Assembly: GCF_023555415.1 (NCBI RefSeq)
Contig: NZ_JAKRYL010000009.1
Coordinates: 62,001-126,000, forward strand
Length of the DNA stretch: 64,000 nucleotides
Source of the DNA: Halalkalibacter alkaliphilus
GTDB taxonomy: Bacteria > Bacillota > Bacilli > Bacillales > Bacillaceae_D
Direction: 5' to 3'
The position numbers were made by a program, and so were the translations under genes. The notes under the pieces are model-generated. The model saw only the letters and a program-made list of their open reading frames with translations, had not been told where the DNA came from and made no database searches. The first letter of the stretch is position 1. Every line of letters begins with the position of its first letter. Positions 41,985-51,493 of this stretch are shown piece by piece.

Positions 41985-43655
41985 TTGGTTAATAATAAAG
42001 AACTTGTTCCAATTATGAATATAATCAAGTCGTTCGAGCTTATGTACGGAGTCGTTTTTTTAATGGAAGTAATAGACGATCACTATGTCTATCGCTACAT
42101 AAGCCCGGAGGCGAAAGAACTTGCTTCATTAGATGAAAGTTTTCTTGGTAAACAACTGAATGAAGTGTATCCAGACTATATTTCAGACCATTTAAGTTCT
42201 TTCTATAACGAGGCAAAAGAAACAAGAAAGCCCGTTGTCGTTGAGGACAAGCTTAATATGGAGTTAACGGATGAAGTAGCAAGATTGGTGATCATGCCCT
42301 TGATTCAAGCTGATGACGAATTAACGTATTTTATTAGTTATACAGAGAGAACAAGATCTCCAAAGGAAGCAACTGTTGATCTTGTTACAGGCCTTCCAAG
42401 TTACCATTTGTTTGTTAGCAAGTTAAAGGAAAAGCTTCAAATAGCTGATAGCAATCCGATTGCCTTATGTTACCTCAAGCTTAGGCAAATAAAGCGAAAC
42501 GAGGAAGGAAGAACGAAAGAGATTGACCAAGCTGTATTTATTGCTGAACTTACAAAGCGGATTTTGAATATACTTCCTGAAAAAGAATCGGAGCTAGCGC
42601 GTGTAGTTGGAGATGAACTTGTTTGTTTTTTTTCAACAAAGCACGATGCAGTTGCCTTAGTAAAGGAACTTCAACAAGTGATTTCGATACCATTTTCTGT
42701 AGACGGTATGAAACTCGTAATGGAGACCGCGGTAGGAGTGAGTTTCCAAGAGGTAGGAACAAAGTCAGAGTTGAGCCTGCTTAATGAAGCGTATCATGCT
42801 ATGTTGCAGGCAAAGCAAGAGAAGGGGAATTCGGTAAAGGTATTTGATATGAATCGTCAAACGGAAGTAATGAGATCAAAACCTCATCTAGTTCACGAAT
42901 TAAAAAAGGCGATTGTGAACAAGGAGTTTGTCGTCTATTTCCAACCGATTGTTAATGCTGCAACAGGAGGAATTCATTATGAGGCATTATTGCGTTGGTT
43001 TAGTTCGAAATTAGGACCGGTACCACCAGATGCATTTATTATGGCTGCAGAAGAAAGTGACTTTATTCAAGAGATTGACCTATGGGTGATTGAAAAGGTT
43101 TGTGAGCATGTCGCAAACTCTCATGAAGAGCTACGTTATGTCTCGATAAATCTATCAATTAAAACGTTTCAATCCACAGAGCTAGAAAAGAAGCTTCTTG
43201 CAGCTTGTTCAAAACATGGAATTGACCCAAGCTTCATAGAACTTGAATTAACCGAACACACCCTTTTAGAAGATGAACAATTGTTAATTGAGAAGTTAGG
43301 CTGTTTACGTAAATTAGGGTTCAAAGTAGCAATTGATGATTTTGGTATGAGGCATGCTTCTTTTAATTATTTACGGGTGCTGCCCGTAGATAAGATAAAG
43401 ATTGATAAAGCATTTGTGCAAAATTTAAAACGAAATTCAAAAGAGCATCATATTATTACGTCGATTCTTACTTTAGCTAAGAAGATTGGCGTAAGAGTAA
43501 CGGCAGAAGGTGTTGAGACAGTGGAACAAGCCAAGATGCTAGTCGACGCTTCTTGCGATGAGTTACAAGGTTATCTCTTTGGTAAACCAGCTCCTAATGA
43601 AATTGTTCACAAGGCTTCTAAACAAGCAAGAGAGCAGTGGAGTAGTTTGTTATAA
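41985..43655 (+). CDS. PAS-GGDEF(degenerate)-EAL protein, probable c-di-GMP phosphodiesterase
   Basis: About 556 residues. N-terminal PAS-like domain (~10-115), a GGDEF-like domain (~125-285) whose active loop reads RVVGDELV instead of GG(D/E)EF, and a full EAL domain (~300-550). The EAL domain retains YEALLRW, NLS, ELTEHTLLED, IDDFGM, KIDKAF, TAEGVET and QGYLFGKP. Predicted to hydrolyse c-di-GMP, with the GGDEF as a possible GTP sensor. The TTG at 41985 follows GGAAGGATGG by 9 nt; upstream in-frame TTGs lack an SD. Confidence 0.88.
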   Translation: MVNNKELVPIMNIIKSFELMYGVVFLMEVIDDHYVYRYISPEAKELASLDESFLGKQLNEVYPDYISDHLSSFYNEAKETRKPVVVEDKLNMELTDEVARLVIMPLIQADDELTYFISYTERTRSPKEATVDLVTGLPSYHLFVSKLKEKLQIADSNPIALCYLKLRQIKRNEEGRTKEIDQAVFIAELTKRILNILPEKESELARVVGDELVCFFSTKHDAVALVKELQQVISIPFSVDGMKLVMETAVGVSFQEVGTKSELSLLNEAYHAMLQAKQEKGNSVKVFDMNRQTEVMRSKPHLVHELKKAIVNKEFVVYFQPIVNAATGGIHYEALLRWFSSKLGPVPPDAFIMAAEESDFIQEIDLWVIEKVCEHVANSHEELRYVSINLSIKTFQSTELEKKLLAACSKHGIDPSFIELELTEHTLLEDEQLLIEKLGCLRKLGFKVAIDDFGMRHASFNYLRVLPVDKIKIDKAFVQNLKRNSKEHHIITSILTLAKKIGVRVTAEGVETVEQAKMLVDASCDELQGYLFGKPAPNEIVHKASKQAREQWSSLL

Positions 43656-43745
43656 TTCCTACAGCCAATTATGGTGGCTCGATTATTGGTTCAAGTTAAC
43701 TCGTGCTATAATGAGTCAAACATGTTCGAAATATAAGTAGATTGG

Positions 43746-44945
43746 ATGATATGTGTGACGGAAATAACAATCGAGGTAAAAAAACGTAGTTCGGAAAAAA
43801 TGAAAAAAGGATTTCCTCTAATCGAACAAACCGCACTAACAAAAAGTATGCAGAAAGCAGAAGAAGGAACGATCCTTCGTGTTGTGGATGAATCAGGCTT
43901 ATTTGTTGGGAAGGGGTATTATGGTAAGCAAAATAAAGGAGTAGGGTGGATAGTAACGAAAGATCCGTCCGAAACGATTGATCGAGATTTCTTTTTAGAA
44001 CGAATTCGAGCAGCTGTAAACCGTCGAAAGAACTTATTCAACGATAATGAAACGACTGCTTTTCGTCTGTTTAATGGAGAAGGAGATGGCATTGGCGGTC
44101 TAACGATTGATTTTTATGATGGCTTTTATGTAAGTACGTTGTACAGTGAAGGGATTTATCATTTTCGAAAAGACATTTATGAGGCATTACAAAACGCCGT
44201 TACCTTTAAAGGTCTATATGAGAAAAAGCGATTTGCTAGCCAGGGACAGTATGTAGAAGATGATGATTTTGTTATGGGAGAACGTGGTGAGTTCCCTTTA
44301 ATTGTTAAAGAAAATGGCATGAATTTCGCTGTTAATTTAAATGATGGCCCAATGGTCGGTGTTTTTCTTGATCAGCGAGACGTACGTAGACGAATCAGAG
44401 ATGAGTATGCAAGTGGCAAACATGTGCTAAATACATTTTCGTATACAGGTGCGTTTTCGGTTGCAGCTGCCCTTGGCGGAGCTGCGAAGACAACAAGTGT
44501 CGACCTTGCTAAAAGAAGTCTAGCTAAAACAATTGAACAGTTTAGTGTAAATGGCATTGATTATGAAGCTCAGGATATTATTGTGATGGATGTGTTTAAC
44601 TATTTTAAATTTGCAAAGAAGAAAGGGAAGTCATTTGACCTTGTCATCTTAGACCCACCTAGCTTTGCAAGGTCAAAAAAACATACGTTTAGTGCCGCGA
44701 AAGATTACACAGGTTTGCTACAAGAAGCGATTGCCATTACAGAGAAAAATGGAGTCATTATTGCCTCGACAAATTGCAGTACATTTTCTATGGAGAAGTT
44801 TCATACGTTTATTAAAGAGGCATTCAAAAAGGAAAATGCAAATTATCAAATTTTAGAGGAATACACGTTACCAGATGATTTCAAGACGACGAAATCATTC
44901 CGTGAAGGAAACTATTTAAAGGTCGTCTTTATAAAAAGAAAATAA
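43746..44945 (+). CDS. RlmI/RlmK-like class I rRNA methyltransferase (YwbD type)
   Basis: 399 residues. PUA-like domain at the N-terminus (~1-80), then a Rossmann methyltransferase with FLDQRDVRRR, VLNTFSYTGAFSVAAALGGA (SAM motif I) and the catalytic-type LDPPSFARSKK. Homologues methylate C5 of cytosines in 23S rRNA; the exact site is unknown. The start is uncertain (ATG 43746 or GTG 43755). The guanidine riboswitch follows 5 bp after the stop. Confidence 0.88.
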   Translation: MICVTEITIEVKKRSSEKMKKGFPLIEQTALTKSMQKAEEGTILRVVDESGLFVGKGYYGKQNKGVGWIVTKDPSETIDRDFFLERIRAAVNRRKNLFNDNETTAFRLFNGEGDGIGGLTIDFYDGFYVSTLYSEGIYHFRKDIYEALQNAVTFKGLYEKKRFASQGQYVEDDDFVMGERGEFPLIVKENGMNFAVNLNDGPMVGVFLDQRDVRRRIRDEYASGKHVLNTFSYTGAFSVAAALGGAAKTTSVDLAKRSLAKTIEQFSVNGIDYEAQDIIVMDVFNYFKFAKKKGKSFDLVILDPPSFARSKKHTFSAAKDYTGLLQEAIAITEKNGVIIASTNCSTFSMEKFHTFIKEAFKKENANYQILEEYTLPDDFKTTKSFREGNYLKVVFIKRK

Positions 44946-44949
44946 TAAA

Positions 44950-45083
44950 AAGCTTTCTAGGGTTCCGCGTGTACATACGGTCTGGTCCAAGAGAAAGCGC
45001 ATAGAAGCTTCTATGTACACGGAGGGAGAAAAGCCCGGGAGGTTACTATCATTTGATAGGGACGTTTCGGGCTTTTTTATTTT
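44950..45083 (+). ncRNA. Guanidine-I (ykkC) riboswitch with terminator
   Basis: Contains the ykkC core words in order: CTAGGGTTCCGC, GGTCTGGTCCAAGAG, GCGCATAG, CACGGAGGGAGAAAAGCCCG, then GGAGGTTACTATC. The expression platform is AAGCCCG (45031-45037) pairing with CGGGCTT (45068-45074) plus a long T-run. Guanidinium binding would prevent termination. It sits directly upstream of two SMR exporter genes, the classical context. Confidence 0.93.
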
Positions 45084-45105
45084 TTGAAAAGTGAGGGTTT
45101 GAAAA

Positions 45106-45453
45106 ATGAATAAAAACATTGCGTGGATGCTGCTTGTCATAGCAGCAGTCTTTGAAGTTGGTTGGGTCGTCGGATTGAAATATGCTGCAAGTTATGCAAC
45201 ATGGGGGCTGACAATTGTTGCGATCATTGTTAGTTTCTCAGTTTTGATTTGGTCTGGAAAGGTGCTTCCAGTTGGAACGGCTTATGCTGTTTTTGTTGGA
45301 CTAGGCACAGTTGGAACGGTGATTGTTGACCATATCATATTTGCGGAGCCGTTTCGCTTTTCGGTTCTATTCTTTATCAGTGTATTGCTTATTGGTGTAG
45401 TTGGGTTGAAGGTGAGTACACCAGAGCAAGAAGAAGCAAAGGAGGGGCAATAA
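45106..45453 (+). CDS. ykkC: SMR-family guanidinium exporter subunit (YkkC-like)
   Basis: 115 residues, four transmembrane helices, essential TM1 glutamate E17 (VFEVGWVVGLK) and the Gdx-type GTAYAVFVGLGTVGTV in TM3. Proton-coupled export of guanidinium, here under a guanidine-I riboswitch. Followed 1 bp later by the second subunit, consistent with a heterodimer. Confidence 0.93.
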   Translation: MNKNIAWMLLVIAAVFEVGWVVGLKYAASYATWGLTIVAIIVSFSVLIWSGKVLPVGTAYAVFVGLGTVGTVIVDHIIFAEPFRFSVLFFISVLLIGVVGLKVSTPEQEEAKEGQ

Positions 45454-45454
45454 A

Positions 45455-45769
45455 GTGGAGTGGGGTTATTTAATTTTAGCAGGTTTGTTTGAAATGGCGG
45501 GTGTAGCAATGATTACTCAATTTAATCGAAAAAGGGGAGTGCTGCAGCTGCTATTACTAGTTAGTGCGTTTGGCTTGAGTTTTCTATTTCTATCATTAGC
45601 TATGTCCATCTTACCAATGGCGATTGCCTATGCTGTTTGGACTGGAATAGGGGCAGCTGGTGGTGTAGTAATAGGGATGTTATTTTATAATGAATCAAAG
45701 CATTGGAAGCGACTTTTCTTTTTGAGTATGATTATTTTCGCTTCAGTTGGGTTAAAGCTTGTCACATAG
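45455..45769 (+). CDS. ykkD: SMR-family guanidinium exporter subunit (YkkD-like)
   Basis: 104 residues, four transmembrane helices, with E13 (LFEMAGVA) and AIAYAVWTGIGAAGG. GTG start with GGAGGGG upstream inside the ykkC end. Partner of the previous gene. Confidence 0.93.
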   Translation: MEWGYLILAGLFEMAGVAMITQFNRKRGVLQLLLLVSAFGLSFLFLSLAMSILPMAIAYAVWTGIGAAGGVVIGMLFYNESKHWKRLFFLSMIIFASVGLKLVT

Positions 45770-45829
45770 CTACACATCTGAACGTAGGTGTGTTATAACA
45801 TTAGTAAAAAACTGGAAAAGGTGATGAGC

Positions 45830-46648
45830 GTGCAGCCCTTCATTTCGATTGTTATTCCAACGTATAATCGTTTGCTAGAGTTAGCTGAACTACTACAGTC
45901 ACTAGCGAACCAAACATATCAGAATTTTGAAGTAGTAATTGTTAATGATGCAGGGAAATCAGTAGAGGAGGTTGTTCTTCTTTATCCTGAGCTATCTTGT
46001 ACCATTGTCAATTTATCTAATAATCAGCATCATGTTCAAGCTAGAAACGTTGGAGTGGAACTTTCAAAAGGGGAATATATTATGCTCATTGATGACGATG
46101 ATTGGATTGTACCAACTCATCTTGAACGAATGATAGAAGCTATAAAGGATGCTGATTTTGTACATTCGGATGTTGAAATTGTTAACTACAAAATAGAGGC
46201 TGAACAGAGAATTCCTATTGATCGTAAACTTTTTGCCTATCATAATAGGTTAGAAGATATGAAGGTATTCTCAACATTTGTCCCGTCTGGATGTCTTTAT
46301 CGTAGAACGATTCATGAGGTGGTAGGTCTGTTTGACAAAGAGATGAAGCATTACTGGGATTGGGATTTTTATTTGCAAGTAGCAGGAATGTTTCACGTGA
46401 AACGCTTACCTGTAGCGAGTGTGATTTATAATTTTTCTGAAACAAGCAGTAATGAGTCAAAGAATATGGACAGTATGAGAATTCATCTAGATCGCTTATC
46501 AGAAAAGCACCAATTAGGCTTATTGCCGACGATGAATTTTCGTTTGCTCCTAGAAGAACCGGCTATGAAAAGAAGAGAAGCAAAAAGTGAACGCATATGG
46601 AATGGTGTAGGTGTGATTTCAAGGTTAAAGCGAAAACCAATTGGATAA
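45830..46648 (+). CDS. Family 2 glycosyltransferase
   Basis: About 272 residues, GT-A fold: ISIVIPTYNRLLELAELLQSLANQTYQNFEVVIVNDAG at the N-terminus and the metal-binding LIDDDDW (DxD-type). No membrane helix. Sugar and acceptor are unknown. The GTG at 45830 with AAGGTG 6 nt upstream is likely; the ATG at 45824 overlaps that SD. A parS-like site lies inside the coding region at 46389. Confidence 0.88.
   Translation: MQPFISIVIPTYNRLLELAELLQSLANQTYQNFEVVIVNDAGKSVEEVVLLYPELSCTIVNLSNNQHHVQARNVGVELSKGEYIMLIDDDDWIVPTHLERMIEAIKDADFVHSDVEIVNYKIEAEQRIPIDRKLFAYHNRLEDMKVFSTFVPSGCLYRRTIHEVVGLFDKEMKHYWDWDFYLQVAGMFHVKRLPVASVIYNFSETSSNESKNMDSMRIHLDRLSEKHQLGLLPTMNFRLLLEEPAMKRREAKSERIWNGVGVISRLKRKPIG
46389..46404. 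promoter_or_regulatory. parS-like site 3 (inside the glycosyltransferase gene)
   Basis: TGTTTCACGTGAAACG matches TGTTNCACGTGAAACA at 15 of 16 bases. Confidence 0.8.
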
Positions 46649-46724
46649 TGAGGTATGACTGTGTCATATCTTTTTTTAAAATGGAATGCTATCATGTAAG
46701 CATTAGAGTGGAAAGGATGTTTTG

Positions 46725-48914
46725 ATGCAAAAGTCAGTTGTCTTAGCAGAAAAACCTTCTGTTGCCCGTGATATTGCTCGAGTATTGAACTGTGGGCGTA
46801 AAGGAAATGGGTTTCTAGAAGGGGACAAATACATAGTAACATGGGCGTTGGGACATTTAGTTACATTAGCTGAGCCTGAAAGCTATGGAGAGAATTATAA
46901 AACGTGGAATTTAGATGATTTACCGATGCTTCCAAACCAGTTAAAGCTTGTTGTGATGAAACAAACGAGCAAGCAATTTAATGCGGTAAAGGCTCAACTG
47001 CAGCGTAAAGATGTAGGAGACATTATTATTGCTACAGATGCAGGTCGTGAAGGAGAGCTTGTTGCCAGATGGATTCTTGAAAAAGCACATGTAAATAAAC
47101 CGTTGAAACGATTATGGATATCCTCGGTAACAGACCGTGCAATTAAGGAAGGTTTTGCGAAGTTGAAAAACGCGAAACAGTTTGAAGGTCTCTATCATTC
47201 GGCTGTCGCTCGATCAGAAGCGGACTGGTATGTGGGAATGAATGGAACGAGAGCATTAACGACGAAGTTTCATGCTCAACTTTCTTGTGGACGGGTTCAA
47301 ACCCCAACGCTTGCAATGATAGCAAAAAGGGAAAAAGATATTCAAACATTTAAGCCTGTTCCTTATAAGCAATTAACGGTGAAAACCGAGGATGGAATAT
47401 CGTTTCATTGGGTTGATCAGAAGACGAATGAACGCCGAATGTTTGATGAGACAAAAGCAGAAACGATTCGTACGTCACTTAAAGGGCAAAAGTTAAACAT
47501 ATTAGATATTCAAAAGGCTGCTAAAAAGATTGCTGCTCCTAAGTTATATGACTTAACAGAACTACAGCGTGAAGCGAATAAACGATTCGGATATTCAGCA
47601 AAAGAGACGCTTTCTACCATTCAGCGTTTATATGAGCAGCATAAAGTGATCACGTACCCGAGAACCGATTCAAATTATTTATCATCCGATATGGTTGATA
47701 CGTTAGCAGATCGCATAAAAGCTTGTGATATTCAACCATTTCGAAAATTGGTTTCCCAGTTAAAGGGCGTTAAAATTGATAAAAGCCTAGCTTGTATCAA
47801 TGATCAACAAGTATCTGATCACCATGCGATCATTCCAACAGAACAATCTCCGGGACCGAACGCATTAAGTGAAAAGGAAACAAAATTATATCGCTTAATT
47901 GTACGACGCTTTCTAGCTGCTTTTTTCCCAGCAAATGAATTTGAACAAACAATGATTACAGCAGGAGCTGCGAAGGAACAGTTTATTGCAAAAGGGAAGA
48001 GAATGACAAGCGTAGGGTGGAAAGTCGTTTATTCCGAAGACGCGTCGTATTTAGATGGAGATGAGCGTGAGAGTGCTCTTCCAAAGTTGAGCGCAGGTGA
48101 TGCGCTACCTGTTCAAGAAATTAATGTTGCTTTTGGACAAACAAAGCCGCCAGAAAGACTTACAGAAGGTACGCTGCTTTCTGCGATGGAGAAGCCAAGT
48201 GCCTATTTAGAGAGCCATAATAAAGAGTTAGCACAGACGTTAGGAAAGACAGGCGGAATTGGAACAGTTGCGACAAGAGCGGACATAATTGAAAAGCTTT
48301 TGAATACTCATTTAGTAGAAAAGAGAGACAAATATTTACATGTAACAGGCAAAGGAAAGCAGTTACTAGAGTTAGTTCCTGCTGAACTAAAATCACCAGC
48401 ACTAACAGCAGAGTGGGAGCAAAAGCTAGAGCAAATTGCGAAAGGGCAGTTAGAGAAATCTGTTTTTGTGGCAGATATGAAACAGTACGCAGCAGACATC
48501 GTTCGCCAGGTTAAACAGAGCGAGAAGCAGTTTAAGCATGATAATGTAACGGGAAGCCCATGTCCTGATTGTGGAAAGCAGTTACTTGAAGTGAAATCAA
48601 AGCATGGAAAGAGACGTGTTTGTCAGGATCCGGGCTGTGGCTACAAGAAAAATATTTCTAAGACAACGAATGCACGCTGTCCAAAGTGTAAAAAGAAATT
48701 GGAGCTTTGGGGAGAGGGCGAAGGTCAAACATTTGCTTGTGTTTGTGGACATAGGGAGAAGTTATCAACGTTCCAAGAACGAAGAAAAAACAACCAAAAC
48801 AAGAAAGTATCGAAGCGAGAAGTAAATAATTTCATGAAAAAGCAAAACAAACAAGAGGAGTTCACCAACAACGCATTAGCAGATGCGTTAGCAAAGCTGA
48901 AGTTGGATGATTAG
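46725..48914 (+). CDS. topB: DNA topoisomerase III
   Basis: Type IA topoisomerase, 729 residues. TOPRIM domain with AEKPSVARDIARVL and ATDAGREGEL, active-site tyrosine near residue 311 (TYPRTDSNYL), LSCGRVQTPTL and GGIGTVATRADIIEKL. The C-terminus has zinc-ribbon-like cysteines (CPDCGK...CQDPGCGYK, CPKCKKK...CVCGH) and a basic tail. Decatenates DNA with RecQ-type helicases. The ATG at 46725 has GAAAGGA upstream. Confidence 0.95.
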   Translation: MQKSVVLAEKPSVARDIARVLNCGRKGNGFLEGDKYIVTWALGHLVTLAEPESYGENYKTWNLDDLPMLPNQLKLVVMKQTSKQFNAVKAQLQRKDVGDIIIATDAGREGELVARWILEKAHVNKPLKRLWISSVTDRAIKEGFAKLKNAKQFEGLYHSAVARSEADWYVGMNGTRALTTKFHAQLSCGRVQTPTLAMIAKREKDIQTFKPVPYKQLTVKTEDGISFHWVDQKTNERRMFDETKAETIRTSLKGQKLNILDIQKAAKKIAAPKLYDLTELQREANKRFGYSAKETLSTIQRLYEQHKVITYPRTDSNYLSSDMVDTLADRIKACDIQPFRKLVSQLKGVKIDKSLACINDQQVSDHHAIIPTEQSPGPNALSEKETKLYRLIVRRFLAAFFPANEFEQTMITAGAAKEQFIAKGKRMTSVGWKVVYSEDASYLDGDERESALPKLSAGDALPVQEINVAFGQTKPPERLTEGTLLSAMEKPSAYLESHNKELAQTLGKTGGIGTVATRADIIEKLLNTHLVEKRDKYLHVTGKGKQLLELVPAELKSPALTAEWEQKLEQIAKGQLEKSVFVADMKQYAADIVRQVKQSEKQFKHDNVTGSPCPDCGKQLLEVKSKHGKRRVCQDPGCGYKKNISKTTNARCPKCKKKLELWGEGEGQTFACVCGHREKLSTFQERRKNNQNKKVSKREVNNFMKKQNKQEEFTNNALADALAKLKLDD

Positions 48915-48952
48915 ACAAATCGCTTGTGTTGCGAACTGAGGGGGAGAAAACG

Positions 48953-49333
48953 TTGAAAGCAGTACTTCTTCATCATGTTAGTTTACCGGTATCAAATTTG
49001 GAAAGATCAAAAGCATTTTATGGCAAAGTTCTTCGATTAAAAGAAGTAGCAAGACCGGATTTTGACTTTGATGGTGCTTGGTATCAAATCGGAGAAGGGC
49101 AACTTCATCTTATTGTTGATGAGACAATGCCTCGTGAAGCAGAACAAAAAATTAACTCTAGAGCACTGCATTTTGCACTTCGCGTAGAGGATTATTATGA
49201 AACGGCGGAGTGGTTGAAGAAACATAATATTACCATCGTTAAGAAGCCCGATAGCAAGAGTGGGTTTGCACAAATTTTCTGCTGTGACCCAGATGGACAT
49301 ATTATCGAACTGCATGTGGAACAACCTTTGTAA
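48953..49333 (+). CDS. VOC/glyoxalase-superfamily protein
   Basis: 126 residues from the TTG at 48953, chosen for GGGGGAG 5-6 nt upstream. One VOC module pair: LHHVSLPVSNLERSKAFYGKVL and CCDPDGHIIELHVE, with metal-ligand-like His and Glu residues. The substrate is unknown. Confidence 0.85.
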   Translation: MKAVLLHHVSLPVSNLERSKAFYGKVLRLKEVARPDFDFDGAWYQIGEGQLHLIVDETMPREAEQKINSRALHFALRVEDYYETAEWLKKHNITIVKKPDSKSGFAQIFCCDPDGHIIELHVEQPL

Positions 49334-49339
49334 GAGAGA

Positions 49340-49382
49340 AAGAGCTAGGTGTATAGTCAGCACCTAGCTCTTTCCTTTTTTG
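49340..49382. terminator. Bidirectional terminator
   Basis: AAAGAGCTAGGTG pairs with CACCTAGCTCTTT; T-rich on the right, A-rich on the left. Separates the VOC gene from the converging chemoreceptor. Confidence 0.88.
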
Positions 49383-49383
49383 T

Positions 49384-51372
49384 TTAGTATTTAAATTGCT
49401 TCATTCTTTCTGTTAACTCAAGGGTTGCATCATTTAATAATTCGGTTGAGTTGGAGACAGTAGAAAGTGCTCTTCTTTGCTCATCTGATGAGGCTGCAAC
49501 TTCTTCGGAGGCGGCTGTAGATTGCTCGGACACAACAGCGATGTCTTCTATGGAAGCAACAACCGCATCTTTGTGATCGGTCATTTTTTTTACTTCTGTC
49601 TTAATGGAGTTAATGGCAGAAGTCATTTGATCTACTACTTTTTCTATTCCTTCGAAACTAGCTTCTGTTCTTTGTACAGCCAAGTTCTGTTCTTCAGTAA
49701 TGGTCTTAGTTGAAGTCATTTCATGAACCACTTTATTTGCCTCAAGCTGAATACCTTCAATCGTTTGCCTGACTTTATTTGTCGCTTGAGAGGATTGCTC
49801 GGCTAACTTTCGTACTTCAGCCGCTACAACAGCAAATCCTTTTCCGCTTTCACCAGCTCGTGCCGCTTCAATACTAGCGTTTAAAGCGAGAAGGTTTGTT
49901 TGGTCAGAAATATTATTAATCGTATCAATGACTTGACCTACTTCAATAATCCGATCCGATAAAGTATGAACGGCTTTTTCTACCCCTTGAATGACGGAAT
50001 TAAACCCTTGTGTTTGTTCACGTAATAAGAATACCGTATCAGAGCCTTTTTCATTTTCTCTTTTTGCCTGTTGTGACAAGGTTACAAGAGTAGCAGAGTA
50101 AGTATTTACGGAGTCAATTTGTTTGGATAGATCAACAGTTGCTAGCTTCGTTGAATCAATATCCTCAGCTTGTTGTAAGGATCCGCTCGCTATTTCATTG
50201 ATAGCTGCTGCAACTTCATCGCTCGAAGCAAGGGTTTCCTCAGCAACAGCTGATAAGTTTTCCGTAGATTGAGAAACTTGCTCAACAGATGTTTGAATCG
50301 AGTCAATCAACCCTTTCATGGAGAGGACCATTCGATTAAAGTCATTGGTTAATTGCCCAATTTCATCTTTTGAATTGGATGAAATTGATACGGTTAAATC
50401 ACCGTTAGCTACTAGACTTACTTGATTACGAAGAGCGACAATTGGTTTTGATATTTTTTTCGAAACAAAATAAGAAATGCCAATGGCTATTAGGATTGCA
50501 ATGAAAGCAGTAATAAGAATCGTATTACGTAGCTCGTTCGCTTGCGCTAGCATTTTTTCTTGTTCAAAGACAGAGCCAATTTTCCAGTTAGTTGATTCTA
50601 TCGTTTCGTAGAAAAGGATCTGGTTAGAACCGTCTTGGTTATATTCAATAAGTCCATGACTTCCACCGCTTAGTATTTGAGCGACTACCGGATCCTCACG
50701 GTTGTTTTCTGTCATAGTAGGGTGGACGAGGGCAATGCCTGCTTCATCGAAAAGGAAGAAGTAGCCGTCATAATTTAAATTTGTGGAAGAGACGATATTT
50801 GTTAAATCTTCTAGAGATAAATCAAAGCCGATGACCCCTAAAATCGAATTACTCGAACCGATAACCGCTTTGGCAACCGTAACTGTGTACTCGCCTGAAC
50901 TTGCATCTAAATATGGCTCTGTCCAAATAACTTCACCTGGATTCGCTGAAGCTTGTTCATACCATGGGCGAACACGTGGATCATAGTCTGAACCGACATC
51001 AATAAATGGTTCTGCATAAAACTCACCTTGATTCGTTCCTAAATAGCTAACCGCAATATTTTCATTTTGCTCATTGAAGATCAGGAAGTCTTCGCTTACT
51101 AATTGCCAAAGTGCTTCTTTTTCTTCACCTGCAGCATTCAGAAACTCAGATATTACATTATTGTGTGTGTAGCGATACATGGAAGAAGCGTAGTTTGATA
51201 GATAAAGGTCAATATGACTCTTTTTATCGGCTGTAGAGATAGCTCCTTCTGATAGAATATTTGCTTCAACCTGTTGCTTTACTTGCCAATATGTTATTGC
51301 AGAAACTGCAAGTAACGTAACAACTAAAATCAAACAGATAAGACTAATTAATCTAGTTTGAATTGATTTCAT
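49384..51372 (-). CDS. Methyl-accepting chemotaxis protein with dCache sensor
   Basis: 662 residues: TM1 (~8-30), extracellular double-Cache domain (~40-275, with [11 protein letters not shown] and [11 protein letters not shown]), TM2 (~283-305), HAMP (~305-360), and cytoplasmic signalling helix with the hairpin tip [28 protein letters not shown]. dCache receptors of this type often bind amino acids or other small ligands; the ligand is unknown. SD AGGAGG about 11 nt before the ATG. Confidence 0.94.
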   Translation of the reverse strand: MKSIQTRLISLICLILVVTLLAVSAITYWQVKQQVEANILSEGAISTADKKSHIDLYLSNYASSMYRYTHNNVISEFLNAAGEEKEALWQLVSEDFLIFNEQNENIAVSYLGTNQGEFYAEPFIDVGSDYDPRVRPWYEQASANPGEVIWTEPYLDASSGEYTVTVAKAVIGSSNSILGVIGFDLSLEDLTNIVSSTNLNYDGYFFLFDEAGIALVHPTMTENNREDPVVAQILSGGSHGLIEYNQDGSNQILFYETIESTNWKIGSVFEQEKMLAQANELRNTILITAFIAILIAIGISYFVSKKISKPIVALRNQVSLVANGDLTVSISSNSKDEIGQLTNDFNRMVLSMKGLIDSIQTSVEQVSQSTENLSAVAEETLASSDEVAAAINEIASGSLQQAEDIDSTKLATVDLSKQIDSVNTYSATLVTLSQQAKRENEKGSDTVFLLREQTQGFNSVIQGVEKAVHTLSDRIIEVGQVIDTINNISDQTNLLALNASIEAARAGESGKGFAVVAAEVRKLAEQSSQATNKVRQTIEGIQLEANKVVHEMTSTKTITEEQNLAVQRTEASFEGIEKVVDQMTSAINSIKTEVKKMTDHKDAVVASIEDIAVVSEQSTAASEEVAASSDEQRRALSTVSNSTELLNDATLELTERMKQFKY

Positions 51373-51483
51373 TAAAGTACCAGCCTCCTAGTTGAGTAAT
51401 AATGATATTATCGGCGCAATTTCAATGAAGTTCAACAAAAATGTGAAAAAAGATCTAGGAGAAAGTGAGGGGGGAGGAGGGGG

Positions 51484-51493
51484 GGTCAGACCC
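51484..51493. repeat. 10-bp target duplication, left copy
   Basis: GGTCAGACCC directly abuts the left end of the IS; the identical right copy is at 52769-52778. Confidence 0.85.
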
